Assembly (NCBI RefSeq): GCF_009299485.1
Contig: NZ_WBSO01000014.1
Span: forward strand, 1 to 50,157
Length of the DNA stretch: 50,157 bases
Origin: Bifidobacterium apri
Lineage (GTDB): Bacteria > Actinomycetota > Actinomycetes > Actinomycetales > Bifidobacteriaceae
Reading direction: 5' to 3'
In this document: positions 37,197 to 45,243 of the stretch, in pieces
How the letters are laid out: each line of letters begins with the position of its first letter
Position numbering within the stretch: position 1 is the first letter of the stretch
Program-made: the position numbers and the translations under genes
The notes under the pieces: generated by a model
What the model was told of the DNA's origin: nothing
What the model saw: the letters and a program-made list of their open reading frames with translations, nothing else
The model's database searches: none

Positions 37197-37942
37197 AAGC
37201 AATAGACCTGGCACATCGTTTCCCCGGAACGGATATTCTGTTCGAGCATCTCGATTTCGAAATCAGTCCGGGGCAGACTGTCGCGCTGTGCGGGCCTTCC
37301 GGATGCGGTAAATCCACCTTGCTGTCGATTCTCGCGGGATGGGTGAAACCATGGGCGGGGCAAGTCGAACGCGACGACATCCACCGCATCGGGTGGGTAT
37401 TCCAAAACCCCTACGGCGTTCCGGAACGGACCGCGCTCGACCACGTGGTCTTCCCGCTGCTTTGCCACGGCATGAGCAGACGTGAAGCGATTCCTGAAGC
37501 GTTGCAAGCCATGGGGCTGTTCGATCTGGAATATGCGGCGGACCGGAGGTTTTCCGAACTCTCCGGCGGCGAAGCGCAACGGTTGATGCTCGCCAGAGCC
37601 GTATGCTCGCACCCTGATGTGTTGCTCGTCGACGAGCCGACCGCGCAGCTGGACACGCGAACGGCGGCATCCGTGAGCGAAGTGTTGGGCAATCTCGCGG
37701 GGCAAGGCATGATCGTGGTCGTGGCGACGCATGACCCGCGTGCCAGGGACGCGTGCGACCGGATCATTGATTTGGCTGATTACGCGCCGGTCGGTGCTGA
37801 AAACGCGGATGGGGACGCGGGTGAGAGCGCTGCTGCACGTGTGGACGGGCGTGCTGCTGGGAGCGCAGACGGAAGCATTGCAGGAAGTGTTGCCGGAAGC
37901 GATGCTGGAAGTGCTGCCGGAAGCGAGGGGGTTAGATCATGA
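37187..37942 (+). CDS. ABC transporter ATPase, MacB/LolD type, with a repeat tail
   Basis: A 251-aa ATPase with Walker A G-P-S-G-C-G-K-S-T (about 36-44), Q-loop F-Q-N-P, signature L-S-G-G-E-A-Q-R, Walker B V-L-L-V-D-E-P-T and H-loop A-T-H-D. It is of the kind that works with FtsX-like permeases. The last 40 residues are a low-complexity Ala/Gly/Ser tail built from repeats of four residues such as A-G-S-x and D-G-S-x, encoded by 12-bp repeats (about 37840-37930). It overlaps both its neighbours, so the three genes are translationally coupled. Confidence 0.9.
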   Translation: MLLKAIDLAHRFPGTDILFEHLDFEISPGQTVALCGPSGCGKSTLLSILAGWVKPWAGQVERDDIHRIGWVFQNPYGVPERTALDHVVFPLLCHGMSRREAIPEALQAMGLFDLEYAADRRFSELSGGEAQRLMLARAVCSHPDVLLVDEPTAQLDTRTAASVSEVLGNLAGQGMIVVVATHDPRARDACDRIIDLADYAPVGAENADGDAGESAAARVDGRAAGSADGSIAGSVAGSDAGSAAGSEGVRS

Positions 37943-39099
37943 ATCTCCGGTCAATCTGTTCCGAAGCCGTGCGGAACATCAGCGCGGGGACCACGCGGGC
38001 AGCATGGTTTTTCCTCGTCATGCTCATCACCGGTGCGCTTCTTGGCGGGTACGAAGCCATGTCCATCGTGCAGCTCGAACAGGAAGCGATCACGCGCATC
38101 AGTTCGGACGCCGATACGAAAGCCCTCATCGGCGCAAGCGTCGACGGCCAAGCGTGCGACGGGCTCGAAATGGTCCACAACGGGCCAAGTCTTGCAGGAG
38201 CGGCCCGTGCTGCCGAAAGTATCACCGCGTCCTCGACGCCCGGCATGGAACTGCCCGCGTACGAAGTGACCCCGGGATTCATCAAACTGCTTGCATCCGG
38301 GCAGAAAACAGCGAACGCGGCATCGTCGTCTGCGTCTTCTGCGGCCTCGTCTGCGCAACAGGGGGCGACATCAACGCAACAGGAAGTGAACGAGACCGCT
38401 GACACCTCGGGAATATGGATTTCAACCGACGTTTCGCATGATTTCGGACTGGTCAAAGGCAGCGTCATGCAAACCAACCGTGGCGATATGACCATCGCCG
38501 GCGTATTCTCCTGGCCCAACGACGGCCGTGACACCAGATTCGCCTATGCGGCGATGATCCCGGTTTCGGCATCCTCCGGCGAATTCACCGAATGCTGGGC
38601 GAAGCAGTGGCCGGTCAGCGAACAAACCAACGACCTGCTGTATTCGACGGCGATCGTTTCGGGAACGGGCGGAAACACGACGGTCGCGCAGGTCAACAAA
38701 TCCTTCGACTCTCGGTATAATGCGTACTCCAGCTATAAGAACCGCATGACGGTATGGTTGCCGTACGTCTCGCTGGCGGTCGGGGTGATTGCCGGGGTGA
38801 TTTCCGTGCGGCGGAGACGACTGGAATACGCGGGTGCCTTGCACGTAGGGCAAACCAAAGGTGCCCAACTGCTCGAAATGACTCTGGAAACGCTGATTTG
38901 GGCTGGACTGGCGACTATAGCGTGCCTGGCGCTGCTGTGCGCGTACTGCTGGCGTATGTCCGCCGACGGCTGGATGAACATCTTCATCGCCGCCTGCCGA
39001 ATCCCTGCCACCGGGTTCGCGGGGGCGATGGCCGCGACGTTCCTCGCCGGGCTCAGCGTGCGGGAGTCCCAGCTGCTGCGGTTCTTCAAGAGCCGGTAG
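37939..39099 (+). CDS. FtsX-like ABC permease
   Basis: A 386-aa permease with one N-terminal helix (about 22-40), a large extracytoplasmic domain with a Ser/Ala/Gln-rich insert (about 125-150), and three C-terminal helices (about 275-295, 320-340, 355-380). This is the MacB/FtsX topology. The ATG overlaps the ATPase stop as ATGA. With the adaptor and ATPase it forms a complete export or surface-mechanics complex. Substrate is unknown; the adjacent small secreted protein and lipoproteins are candidates. Confidence 0.85.
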   Translation: MNLRSICSEAVRNISAGTTRAAWFFLVMLITGALLGGYEAMSIVQLEQEAITRISSDADTKALIGASVDGQACDGLEMVHNGPSLAGAARAAESITASSTPGMELPAYEVTPGFIKLLASGQKTANAASSSASSAASSAQQGATSTQQEVNETADTSGIWISTDVSHDFGLVKGSVMQTNRGDMTIAGVFSWPNDGRDTRFAYAAMIPVSASSGEFTECWAKQWPVSEQTNDLLYSTAIVSGTGGNTTVAQVNKSFDSRYNAYSSYKNRMTVWLPYVSLAVGVIAGVISVRRRRLEYAGALHVGQTKGAQLLEMTLETLIWAGLATIACLALLCAYCWRMSADGWMNIFIAACRIPATGFAGAMAATFLAGLSVRESQLLRFFKSR

Positions 39100-39142
39100 G
39101 GGTGCGGGTTGGGTGCGGCTTGGGTGCGCGGTGGGTAGCGCG

Positions 39143-39440
39143 CGCTAGATAGGCGACTATCTCCGGATTTCTGTACGGTCGGGGGAGCAGGAACGCCGAG
39201 ATAGCGCGGCTTGTGTGGGAAGTTGTGTGAGATGGGCTTGGGGTTGGCGGTTCCTGCGTGGCGTTGCTCGCGGGTTGTCGGAGATGGCTGTGTATCTGCG
39301 GGTTGCCGGCGTCGGACGGGTACAGGCTGCCCGAGATGGCGCGACTAATGCGGATTTCTGCCCGGGTTGGAACCGGAATCGCCCACTCCTGCACGACATG
39401 GGTTACGGGACATCCGAGATGCGGGCATATCGTGGAACCG
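39143..39440. repeat. Five copies of a third dyad-like repeat, alternating spacing
   Basis: Copies of a motif near CCGAGATgGCGcG are anchored at GAGAT (or TAGAT) positions 39146, 39198, 39281, 39333 and 39416, giving spacings of 52, 83, 52 and 83 bp. Three copies are clear inverted repeats: AGATAG-gcga-CTATCT (39147-39162), CGGAGAT...ATCTGCG (39279-39300) and CGAGAT...ATATCG (39415-39432). The first and fourth share GGATTTCTG 19 bp downstream. The region lies between the ABC permease and the TPP riboswitch. Confidence 0.6.
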
Positions 39441-39470
39441 CCGTGCCGGTACGGGGACGATGTGGGGACC

Positions 39471-39498
39471 GTGCAAAATCATGGGGTGCCCCTACACT
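39471..39498 (+). promoter_or_regulatory. Candidate promoter of the thiamine-precursor uptake operon
   Basis: GTGCAA (39471-39476) and TACACT (39493-39498), 16 bp apart, would start transcription just before the TPP riboswitch. Confidence 0.4.
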
Positions 39499-39504
39499 GA
39501 ACAA

Positions 39505-39597
39505 CCGACACGGGGGCTTGGCTACAGCCAGGCTGAGATGGGGGTTTCCTCCGACCGAATGAACGTGAACCGGGCAATGCCGGCGCACGGACGTCGT
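39505..39597 (+). promoter_or_regulatory. TPP riboswitch (THI element)
   Basis: The conserved blocks are in order: ACACGGGGGCTTGG, GGCTGAGATGGGG, then GAACCGGGCAATGCCGGCG and CACGGA. The CTGAGA motif and the CCGGG-TAATGCCGGCG-like block are diagnostic for thiamine pyrophosphate binding. Just downstream GCACGG (39585-39590) can pair with CCGTGC (39603-39608), a likely alternative helix ahead of the RBS of the first gene. Confidence 0.94.
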
Positions 39598-39639
39598 TCT
39601 TCCCGTGCCTGAGAACAACCGTTCAAGAAAGGCACAAAC

Positions 39640-40269
39640 ATGGCACAATCTGCGAATACTGCAGCATCATCCACAGTGAATCTCAAGTGGCGCGTCGTCG
39701 ACATCGCCGTCGCATCGGTGATCGGCGTGGCCAGCGCGCTGATTTATTGGCTGGTCGCCCTGCTGACCGCCGCACCTTGGACCGCGCTGGACGCGGTTGT
39801 CCCCGGTCTGCCCGGCCTGTTCAACGGATTGTGGCTGTTCGCAGGCCCCTTGGCCGCTATCATCGTGCGCAAGCCGGGCGCCGCAGTGTATGCGGAGGTC
39901 GTCGCCGGCATTCTTGAAGCGTTGATGGGCAACATGTGGGGCGGTCTCGCCACATTCCTCATCGCCTTGGTGCAAGGCGTGTGCGCGGAGCTTGCGTTCG
40001 CGATTGTGCGCTACCGCAAGTGGACCCTGCCGGTTGTCACCCTGTCCGGCGCGCTGTCCGGGGTCGGATGCTGGGCGTACAGCTTTATCGAGAATCTTCA
40101 GGGCATCAATCTTGCCGGGTCCTACGGCATCGTCTACCTGATCACCACTGTGGTGTCTGGCCTGTTGATCGCCGGCATCCTCATGTGGTACCTGTACCGT
40201 GCGATCGCGCGGACGGGTGCGCTCGACAAGTTCGCGTCAGGGCGTGAGGTGCGCGGTATCAGCGCCTGA
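39640..40269 (+). CDS. ykoE: YkoE-type ECF S component (thiamine precursor)
   Basis: A 209-aa membrane protein with about five helices. The N-terminal W-R-V-V-D-I-A-V-A-S-V-I-G-V-A-S-A, the N-G-L-W-L-F-A-G-P-L-A-A-I-I-V-R-K-P-G-A-A loop and the E-A-L-M-G-N motif match the YkoE family, S components for hydroxymethylpyrimidine or related thiamine precursors. AAGAAAGG precedes the ATG, and the TPP riboswitch lies directly upstream. The next gene is a paralogue. Confidence 0.9.
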   Translation: MAQSANTAASSTVNLKWRVVDIAVASVIGVASALIYWLVALLTAAPWTALDAVVPGLPGLFNGLWLFAGPLAAIIVRKPGAAVYAEVVAGILEALMGNMWGGLATFLIALVQGVCAELAFAIVRYRKWTLPVVTLSGALSGVGCWAYSFIENLQGINLAGSYGIVYLITTVVSGLLIAGILMWYLYRAIARTGALDKFASGREVRGISA

Positions 40270-40386
40270 GAGACAACACCGTCTGAAATTACCGTCTGAC
40301 AGCACCATCTGAAAGCGTCAACTTTTGAATCCCTGGGGCTTGCGGCGGAGCGCCGATACGGCTTCGCAAGTCAGCGGCATAAGACC

Positions 40387-40407
40387 CGCCACCAGTATGG
40401 GCGGGCG
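40387..40407 (+). terminator. Weak hairpin between the two ykoE genes
   Basis: CCCGCC and GGCGGG arms around an ACCAGTATG-like loop are followed by CGGTTTCG. It may give partial termination or act as an RNA stability element. The rest of 40270-40485 shows only short direct repeats of ACCGTCTGA-like sequence. Confidence 0.35.
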
Positions 40408-40485
40408 GTTTCGGGATCATTGCAGCGATATACCACCCCGTGCCGGGCATCATCGAAATCCGGCATCGCATAGGAAGACATGAAT

Positions 40486-41193
40486 ATGAGCAACAACTCT
40501 TCGAACGCATCCAATACATCCAACGCATCCGTCGCCACAGCGACATCTACTGGCAATGCGGCCCCCGCGCCGCAACCCGAGGCGACCCCGGTCGCAGCGG
40601 GGCGCCTCAGCCTGAGGTGGCGTGTTGTCGATATCGCCGTCGCGTCGGTGATCGGCGTGGCCAGCGCGCTGATTTTCTGGCTGGTGTCCCTGATTTATTC
40701 GCTGGGCGTCGGCGACCTGATTGGCCTGGTCATGCCCGGATTCCAAGGCATCTACAACGGTTTGTGGCTGTTCGCCGGCCCCTTGGCGGCGGTCATCGTG
40801 CGCAAGCCCGGCGCCGCCACGTACGCGGAACTGCTTGGCGGGGTCATCGAAAGCCTGATGGGCAACCAGTGGACGGGCATGGACACGTTCAGCACATCGC
40901 TGATGCAGGGCGCGTTCGCTGAACTTGCGTTCCTCATAGTGCTGTACCGCGTGTGGAACGTGCCGATCACCATGCTGTCCGGCGCGTTCGCCGGGGTCGC
41001 CGTGTGGCTGCATGACATTTTCATGCGCGGCCAGGCGTTCACCGGCCAGTACATCACCATCTATCTAGTCACGTCCGTGATTTCCGGCATCGTGTTCGCC
41101 GGCATCGTGGTGTGGTACCTGTATCGGGCGATTGCGCGGACCGGTGCGCTGGACAAGTTCGCATCCGGACGTGAAGTGAGGGCCACCGCCTGA
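40486..41193 (+). CDS. Second YkoE-type ECF S component
   Basis: About 235 aa. A Ser/Asn/Ala-rich N-terminal extension of about 40 residues precedes the same core as its neighbour (W-R-V-V-D-I-A-V-A-S-V-I-G-V-A-S-A; N-G-L-W-L-F-A-G-P-L-A-A-V-I-V-R-K-P-G-A-A; E-S-L-M-G-N). Both end with G-A-L-D-K-F-A-S-G-R-E-V-R. Membrane loops differ, for example W-T-G-M-D-T-F, which hints at a different ligand preference. The ATG at 40486 has AGGAAG at proper distance; 40480 is possible. Confidence 0.88.
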   Translation: MSNNSSNASNTSNASVATATSTGNAAPAPQPEATPVAAGRLSLRWRVVDIAVASVIGVASALIFWLVSLIYSLGVGDLIGLVMPGFQGIYNGLWLFAGPLAAVIVRKPGAATYAELLGGVIESLMGNQWTGMDTFSTSLMQGAFAELAFLIVLYRVWNVPITMLSGAFAGVAVWLHDIFMRGQAFTGQYITIYLVTSVISGIVFAGIVVWYLYRAIARTGALDKFASGREVRATA

Positions 41194-41419
41194 ACCACGG
41201 CGGGGCTACGGTTCACGCCGGCAGAAGCACTTCGGCAGGCAACTGTTCAGGTGTGAAGCGATACAGAACAGCAGCAACAGCGGCACAGCGGTACGACAGC
41301 GCAACAGGCACGGCGGCGGAACCGAGGCCGGCGGACGGCAGTTCGCGATACAGTAGCGAACGGCGGCAGAACAACGGTTCCACGCCAGCGCATTCGAAGA
41401 CGGCAGGACACAGGACGCG

Positions 41420-43990
41420 ATGAAGTCAAGCGAACACGACAACAGCAGCACGATGACGGCAGTGTCGACACAACCGGCACGCCTCGAATTCCATGATTGG
41501 GGTTACCGGCATGCTTCACGCCGCCACTTCGCCGTCCGCGGCCTCAACCTGAGCATCGAACCCGGACAGCGCGTACTGCTGCTTGGGGCTTCCGGCATCG
41601 GCAAATCCACCATTCTCGAAGGCGCGGCCGGATTGCTCGGCGGCGATATCGAAAGCGTGAACACCGCCGCTAACGGCACCACCAGCACCATCGACGCGGA
41701 CGGCGGACTGATTGAGGGGAGTGTCACCGTCGACGGCACGCCCGTCAGCCAGGCTAGGGGACGCGTCGGCCTTGTTTTGCAAGACCCGGATGCGCAGGCG
41801 ATTTTCGAACGGCTCGGTGACAATGTCGCGTTCGGCCCGGAAAACCTCAACGTGCCGCGCGAAGCGATATGGCAGCGCGTCCGCGACAGCCTTGACGCGG
41901 TCGGCATGCACGGCATTCAGCTTGATCGCTCGACCATGCACTTGAGCGGCGGGCAAATGCAGCGCCTCGCCCTTGCGGGAGCACTCGCCATGCAGCCGGG
42001 CGTCCTGCTGCTGGACGAGCCCACCGCCAACCTCGACCCGGATGGTGTGGACCAGATCGTCGGCGCGGTGCGCAATGTGCTCGACAACACGCATGCGACT
42101 ATGATGCTCGTGGAACACCGTGCAGAACCCTGGATCGATATGATCGATCGTGTCATCGTTCTCGGATTGCAAGACAGCCAGCCTGCGAGCAAGACCGGGG
42201 AAACCGGAGGAGCGGGGGACACAGCGGAATCCGGCGAACAGGGCGAACCAAGCAACGGCACTGTCATCACCCAGCAGGGCGACGAAGCCGAAGTGGGCCG
42301 CCACGGCGACCAGCGTACGGTGATTATCGCCGACGGCACTCCGGACGAGATTTTCTCCGACCGCAGCATCGATTTCGCCGGTCTCGGCATCTGGCTGCCC
42401 AAACGCTACCAGCGCCCCGAAGACGTGATCACCCGCATCCACACCGACAGCGAACCCGATTACGATCCGGCGACTGGTACCGGCGAGCCGATTCTGACCA
42501 CCAGCGGTTTGGGCATCGGGCACAGTGAAGACGCCATCGCACGCGACATCAACCTCGCATTCAAACCCGGGCAGATCACCGCGCTCGTCGGAGCGAACGG
42601 CGCCGGAAAATCCACGCTCTCCCTGACCCTCGCCGGACTGCTCAAACCGCTCGAAGGCTCCGTGGACGCCAGCCGCGAACTCGCCGGGAACGCGCACGGC
42701 ACCCAGCCGATCAACTGGAAATCAACCGAACTTGCCTCCCGCATCTCCTACGTTTTCCAAAACCCCGAACACCAGTTCGCCCGGGGCAGCGTCATCGACG
42801 AAGTCATGCTCGGGTCGCTGCGCACCGGCATCGCACCCGACGAAGCCCGCCGCCGCGCGCACGACCTGCTTGAACGCTTCAACCTCAGCCGGTACGAGAA
42901 CGTCAACCCGTACACGCTGTCCGGAGGCGAAAAACGCCGGCTCACCGTGGCCGCAGCGCTCGCCGCCGCCCCACGCGTGCTGATTCTTGACGAACCGACG
43001 TTCGGGCAGGACCGCCGTACTTGGATGCAGATTGTCCACCTCATCCACGGGCTGCGCGGCGACGGCGTCAGCATCATCGTCGTCACCCACGACCATGAGC
43101 TTGTCACCGCGCTCGGCGCACGCGTCATCGAACTCATTCCGCAAGGCGGGCAAGGCCAATGGGACGACGAGCAGACCATCCGCGTCAGCCCGGTCAACGA
43201 ACGTCATGAACAGCCGCGTGCCTCCAGCAGGTCAAGTGTCATCGCATCCATCAACCCCGCCTACCGGCTGTTCGGCGCCCTGCTTGCCTCGCTGCCGCTT
43301 ATTTTCAGTCTCGACTGGGTGTCCGCATGCACCGCGCTTGTCATCGAATTCCTTGCGCTCGCCTGCCTCGGGCTCAAGCCGTTGCGGGTCGTCAAATCCA
43401 CGTGGCCGGTATTCATCGGGGCGCCAGGTTCGGCGCTCGCCGTACTGCTGTACGGCAAACAGGGGGGAGCTGTCTGGTGGCATTGGGGCATGATCACCGT
43501 CAGTGAACGGTCGGCGTGGCTTGCTTTGGCTACCGGCTTGCGCATTCTGGCGGTGGGTATTCCCGCGATTATTCTGGTGTTGGGCATTGATGCGACTGAT
43601 TTGGCGGACGCGTTCAGCCAGATTCTGCATTTGCCGGACCGATTCGTCTATGGCGGGCTCGCCGGTATGCGCCTGTTTTCCGTGCTGCGCGACGATTGGG
43701 CGGCGCTCACTGCGTCACGCCGTTCGCGCGGACTCGGTGATGATAATGCGTTCAAGGCGTTCTTCCCGCAGGCGTTCGCGTTGCTGGTGCTGTCCATCAG
43801 GCGTTCGACCACGCTGGCGACCGCGATGGAGGCGCGTGGATTCGGCGGCGACGGGCCTCGCAGCCATGCACGCGTCAGCATGAGCGGGACGCGCGACCGG
43901 GTGTTCCTTGTATGCTGCTTCGCGGTGCCGATGATCGCGCTCGCGGTGTCGGTGTGGTTCGGCGCGTTCAGCTTCTTTGGCGGCAAGTGA
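41420..43990 (+). CDS. ykoD: ECF transporter A-A'-T fusion, YkoD/YkoC type
   Basis: An 856-aa fusion. The first ATPase has Walker A G-A-S-G-I-G-K-S-T (56-64), signature L-S-G-G-Q-M-Q-R and L-L-L-D-E-P-T. A Gly/Glu/Thr-rich linker (about 260-300) follows. The second ATPase has G-A-N-G-A-G-K-S-T (391-399), L-S-G-G-E-K-R-R and L-I-L-D-E-P-T. The C-terminal EcfT domain starts near residue 610 and carries the S-R-R-S-R-G-L and E-A-R-G-F-G coupling motifs. The two S components upstream and the TPP riboswitch mark it as the motor of thiamine-precursor uptake. AGGA precedes the ATG. Compared with the riboflavin-linked fusion at 3568-6285 it has a different linker. Confidence 0.92.
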   Translation: MKSSEHDNSSTMTAVSTQPARLEFHDWGYRHASRRHFAVRGLNLSIEPGQRVLLLGASGIGKSTILEGAAGLLGGDIESVNTAANGTTSTIDADGGLIEGSVTVDGTPVSQARGRVGLVLQDPDAQAIFERLGDNVAFGPENLNVPREAIWQRVRDSLDAVGMHGIQLDRSTMHLSGGQMQRLALAGALAMQPGVLLLDEPTANLDPDGVDQIVGAVRNVLDNTHATMMLVEHRAEPWIDMIDRVIVLGLQDSQPASKTGETGGAGDTAESGEQGEPSNGTVITQQGDEAEVGRHGDQRTVIIADGTPDEIFSDRSIDFAGLGIWLPKRYQRPEDVITRIHTDSEPDYDPATGTGEPILTTSGLGIGHSEDAIARDINLAFKPGQITALVGANGAGKSTLSLTLAGLLKPLEGSVDASRELAGNAHGTQPINWKSTELASRISYVFQNPEHQFARGSVIDEVMLGSLRTGIAPDEARRRAHDLLERFNLSRYENVNPYTLSGGEKRRLTVAAALAAAPRVLILDEPTFGQDRRTWMQIVHLIHGLRGDGVSIIVVTHDHELVTALGARVIELIPQGGQGQWDDEQTIRVSPVNERHEQPRASSRSSVIASINPAYRLFGALLASLPLIFSLDWVSACTALVIEFLALACLGLKPLRVVKSTWPVFIGAPGSALAVLLYGKQGGAVWWHWGMITVSERSAWLALATGLRILAVGIPAIILVLGIDATDLADAFSQILHLPDRFVYGGLAGMRLFSVLRDDWAALTASRRSRGLGDDNAFKAFFPQAFALLVLSIRRSTTLATAMEARGFGGDGPRSHARVSMSGTRDRVFLVCCFAVPMIALAVSVWFGAFSFFGGK

Positions 43991-44046
43991 GCGTAGTCGC
44001 GGCGGGAGCATCCGGTTTTCACTGTTGATGTTGTTCACATGTTGAG

Positions 44047-44099
44047 ACGCAGAAAAAACGTCAAACGTTTGACGAATGGTTTCTGATGGTTTTCTGCGT
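44047..44099. promoter_or_regulatory. Nested palindromes upstream of the RTX gene pair
   Basis: An outer inverted repeat ACGCAGAAAA (44047-44056) / TTTTCTGCGT (44090-44099) encloses a perfect 16-bp palindrome CGTCAAACGTTTGACG (44059-44074). The inner site has the CG-centred symmetry of LacI-family operators. It lies 109 bp upstream of the 320-aa protein gene. No regulator gene is adjacent. Confidence 0.55.
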
Positions 44100-44182
44100 G
44101 TCGTTACGGATTTTGCGTGCGTGACGGGGGTATGGTCGTGCTGACGGGGAGTCGGTTTCCGTCGGGTCGGGAGGAGTGTGCC

Positions 44183-45145
44183 ATGGTGAGGGTCGAGGGG
44201 CCGTTCACGTTGTTGTCTCCGCGGGAGATGGATGGTCTGCGCGCGTTGGGTGTGGATCTGGAGCATTGCCGGTATTGGGTTGTCGGTGATGGCGGCGAGG
44301 CGCTGCTCGCGGATACCTCCGGTGGCGAGTGGTTGCCAGGCATTTGGGGTCGGGATTTCTATCCCGTCTATGCGTTTGTGTGGCGTGGCGTATTGTTGCT
44401 GGCCAATATCGATTGGAAGGGGGGCGATGATGGTTCGGATGAGTATGACGTGTATGCGTTGTCGCGTCCGGATGGTCTGCCGGCTGACTGGTATAAGGCG
44501 GATTTCGGTGATGTGGGCCTGTTGGGCGAGACGGTGGAGCCTGACATGGAGATGCTGCAAGTCTTGGCGGCGATGCTGCGAATTCATTATCGTGGCTGGC
44601 TGTCGTATGGTGGCGTGTGGCCGGATGGCGTGACCTGGTATGAGGCGGACCGGCATGGCCTGAAGGTTCGCGGGGGGAACCTGGTTGGCCCGTGGGATGT
44701 GCCGTTGACCAGGTATCGTGCGCGTGTCCCGTCCGAGGGGGAGTACGCGTATGCGGAAAGCCTGGCGCATGAGGGTTTCACCGAGCGGGTACGCCCGGGC
44801 TGGAAGGTGACGATCGATGACGCGGGCCGGTCCGTGCTGTGGAGTGTGCCGGTGGCGCATAATCCACATGGCGGCGGCAGCGGGACCAAGGGCGGGTTCA
44901 TTTATGACGGCGTGAAGTATGGGTGGTCGCAGGTCCGTGAGGATTTCGCCCGTCCGGTCGGCGAGCGTCGGGTGAACGCCAGGCGTGTGTTCTTCGGGCA
45001 GGGGAATGGGCCGTTTATCCCGGATGCGGCGTTCCTGCGGGCGTATTGGGATGCGGGTTACGCGTGCACGGCGCCGTTGAGGTTGACATACCGGGGGATG
45101 TCTGTCGACTTGCCCGAGATTCTTCCCGGGGACAGTCCCGCGTAA
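44183..45145 (+). CDS. 320-aa cytosolic protein, unknown, paired with the RTX gene
   Basis: No signal peptide or membrane helix is visible. The sequence is rich in Trp, Gly, Asp and Tyr, with W-L-P-G-I-W-G-R-D-F-Y-P and later G-G-G-S-G-T-K-G-G-F-I-Y-D-G-V-K-Y-G-W. I do not recognise the family. The start at 44183 is set by GGGAGGAG six bases upstream; the longer frame to 44117 has no RBS. The gap of 98 bp to the giant RTX gene suggests one operon; a chaperone, activator or immunity role is possible but unproven. Confidence 0.75.
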   Translation: MVRVEGPFTLLSPREMDGLRALGVDLEHCRYWVVGDGGEALLADTSGGEWLPGIWGRDFYPVYAFVWRGVLLLANIDWKGGDDGSDEYDVYALSRPDGLPADWYKADFGDVGLLGETVEPDMEMLQVLAAMLRIHYRGWLSYGGVWPDGVTWYEADRHGLKVRGGNLVGPWDVPLTRYRARVPSEGEYAYAESLAHEGFTERVRPGWKVTIDDAGRSVLWSVPVAHNPHGGGSGTKGGFIYDGVKYGWSQVREDFARPVGERRVNARRVFFGQGNGPFIPDAAFLRAYWDAGYACTAPLRLTYRGMSVDLPEILPGDSPA

Positions 45146-45243
45146 GGCGCGGTTGCGATGCGGCCGGGCGTGGTGGCCGTCGTCCGGATTCTCATTGGTG
45201 ATACGGGTTGTATTGGTTTGATTTTTTGATTGGAGTGGTGGAA

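Noticed and set aside
36111..39099. Cell-division FtsEX pair
   Set aside because: Topology is FtsX/MacB-like, but the extra adaptor, large Ser-rich outer domain and island context fit an accessory transporter better, and no division genes are adjacent.
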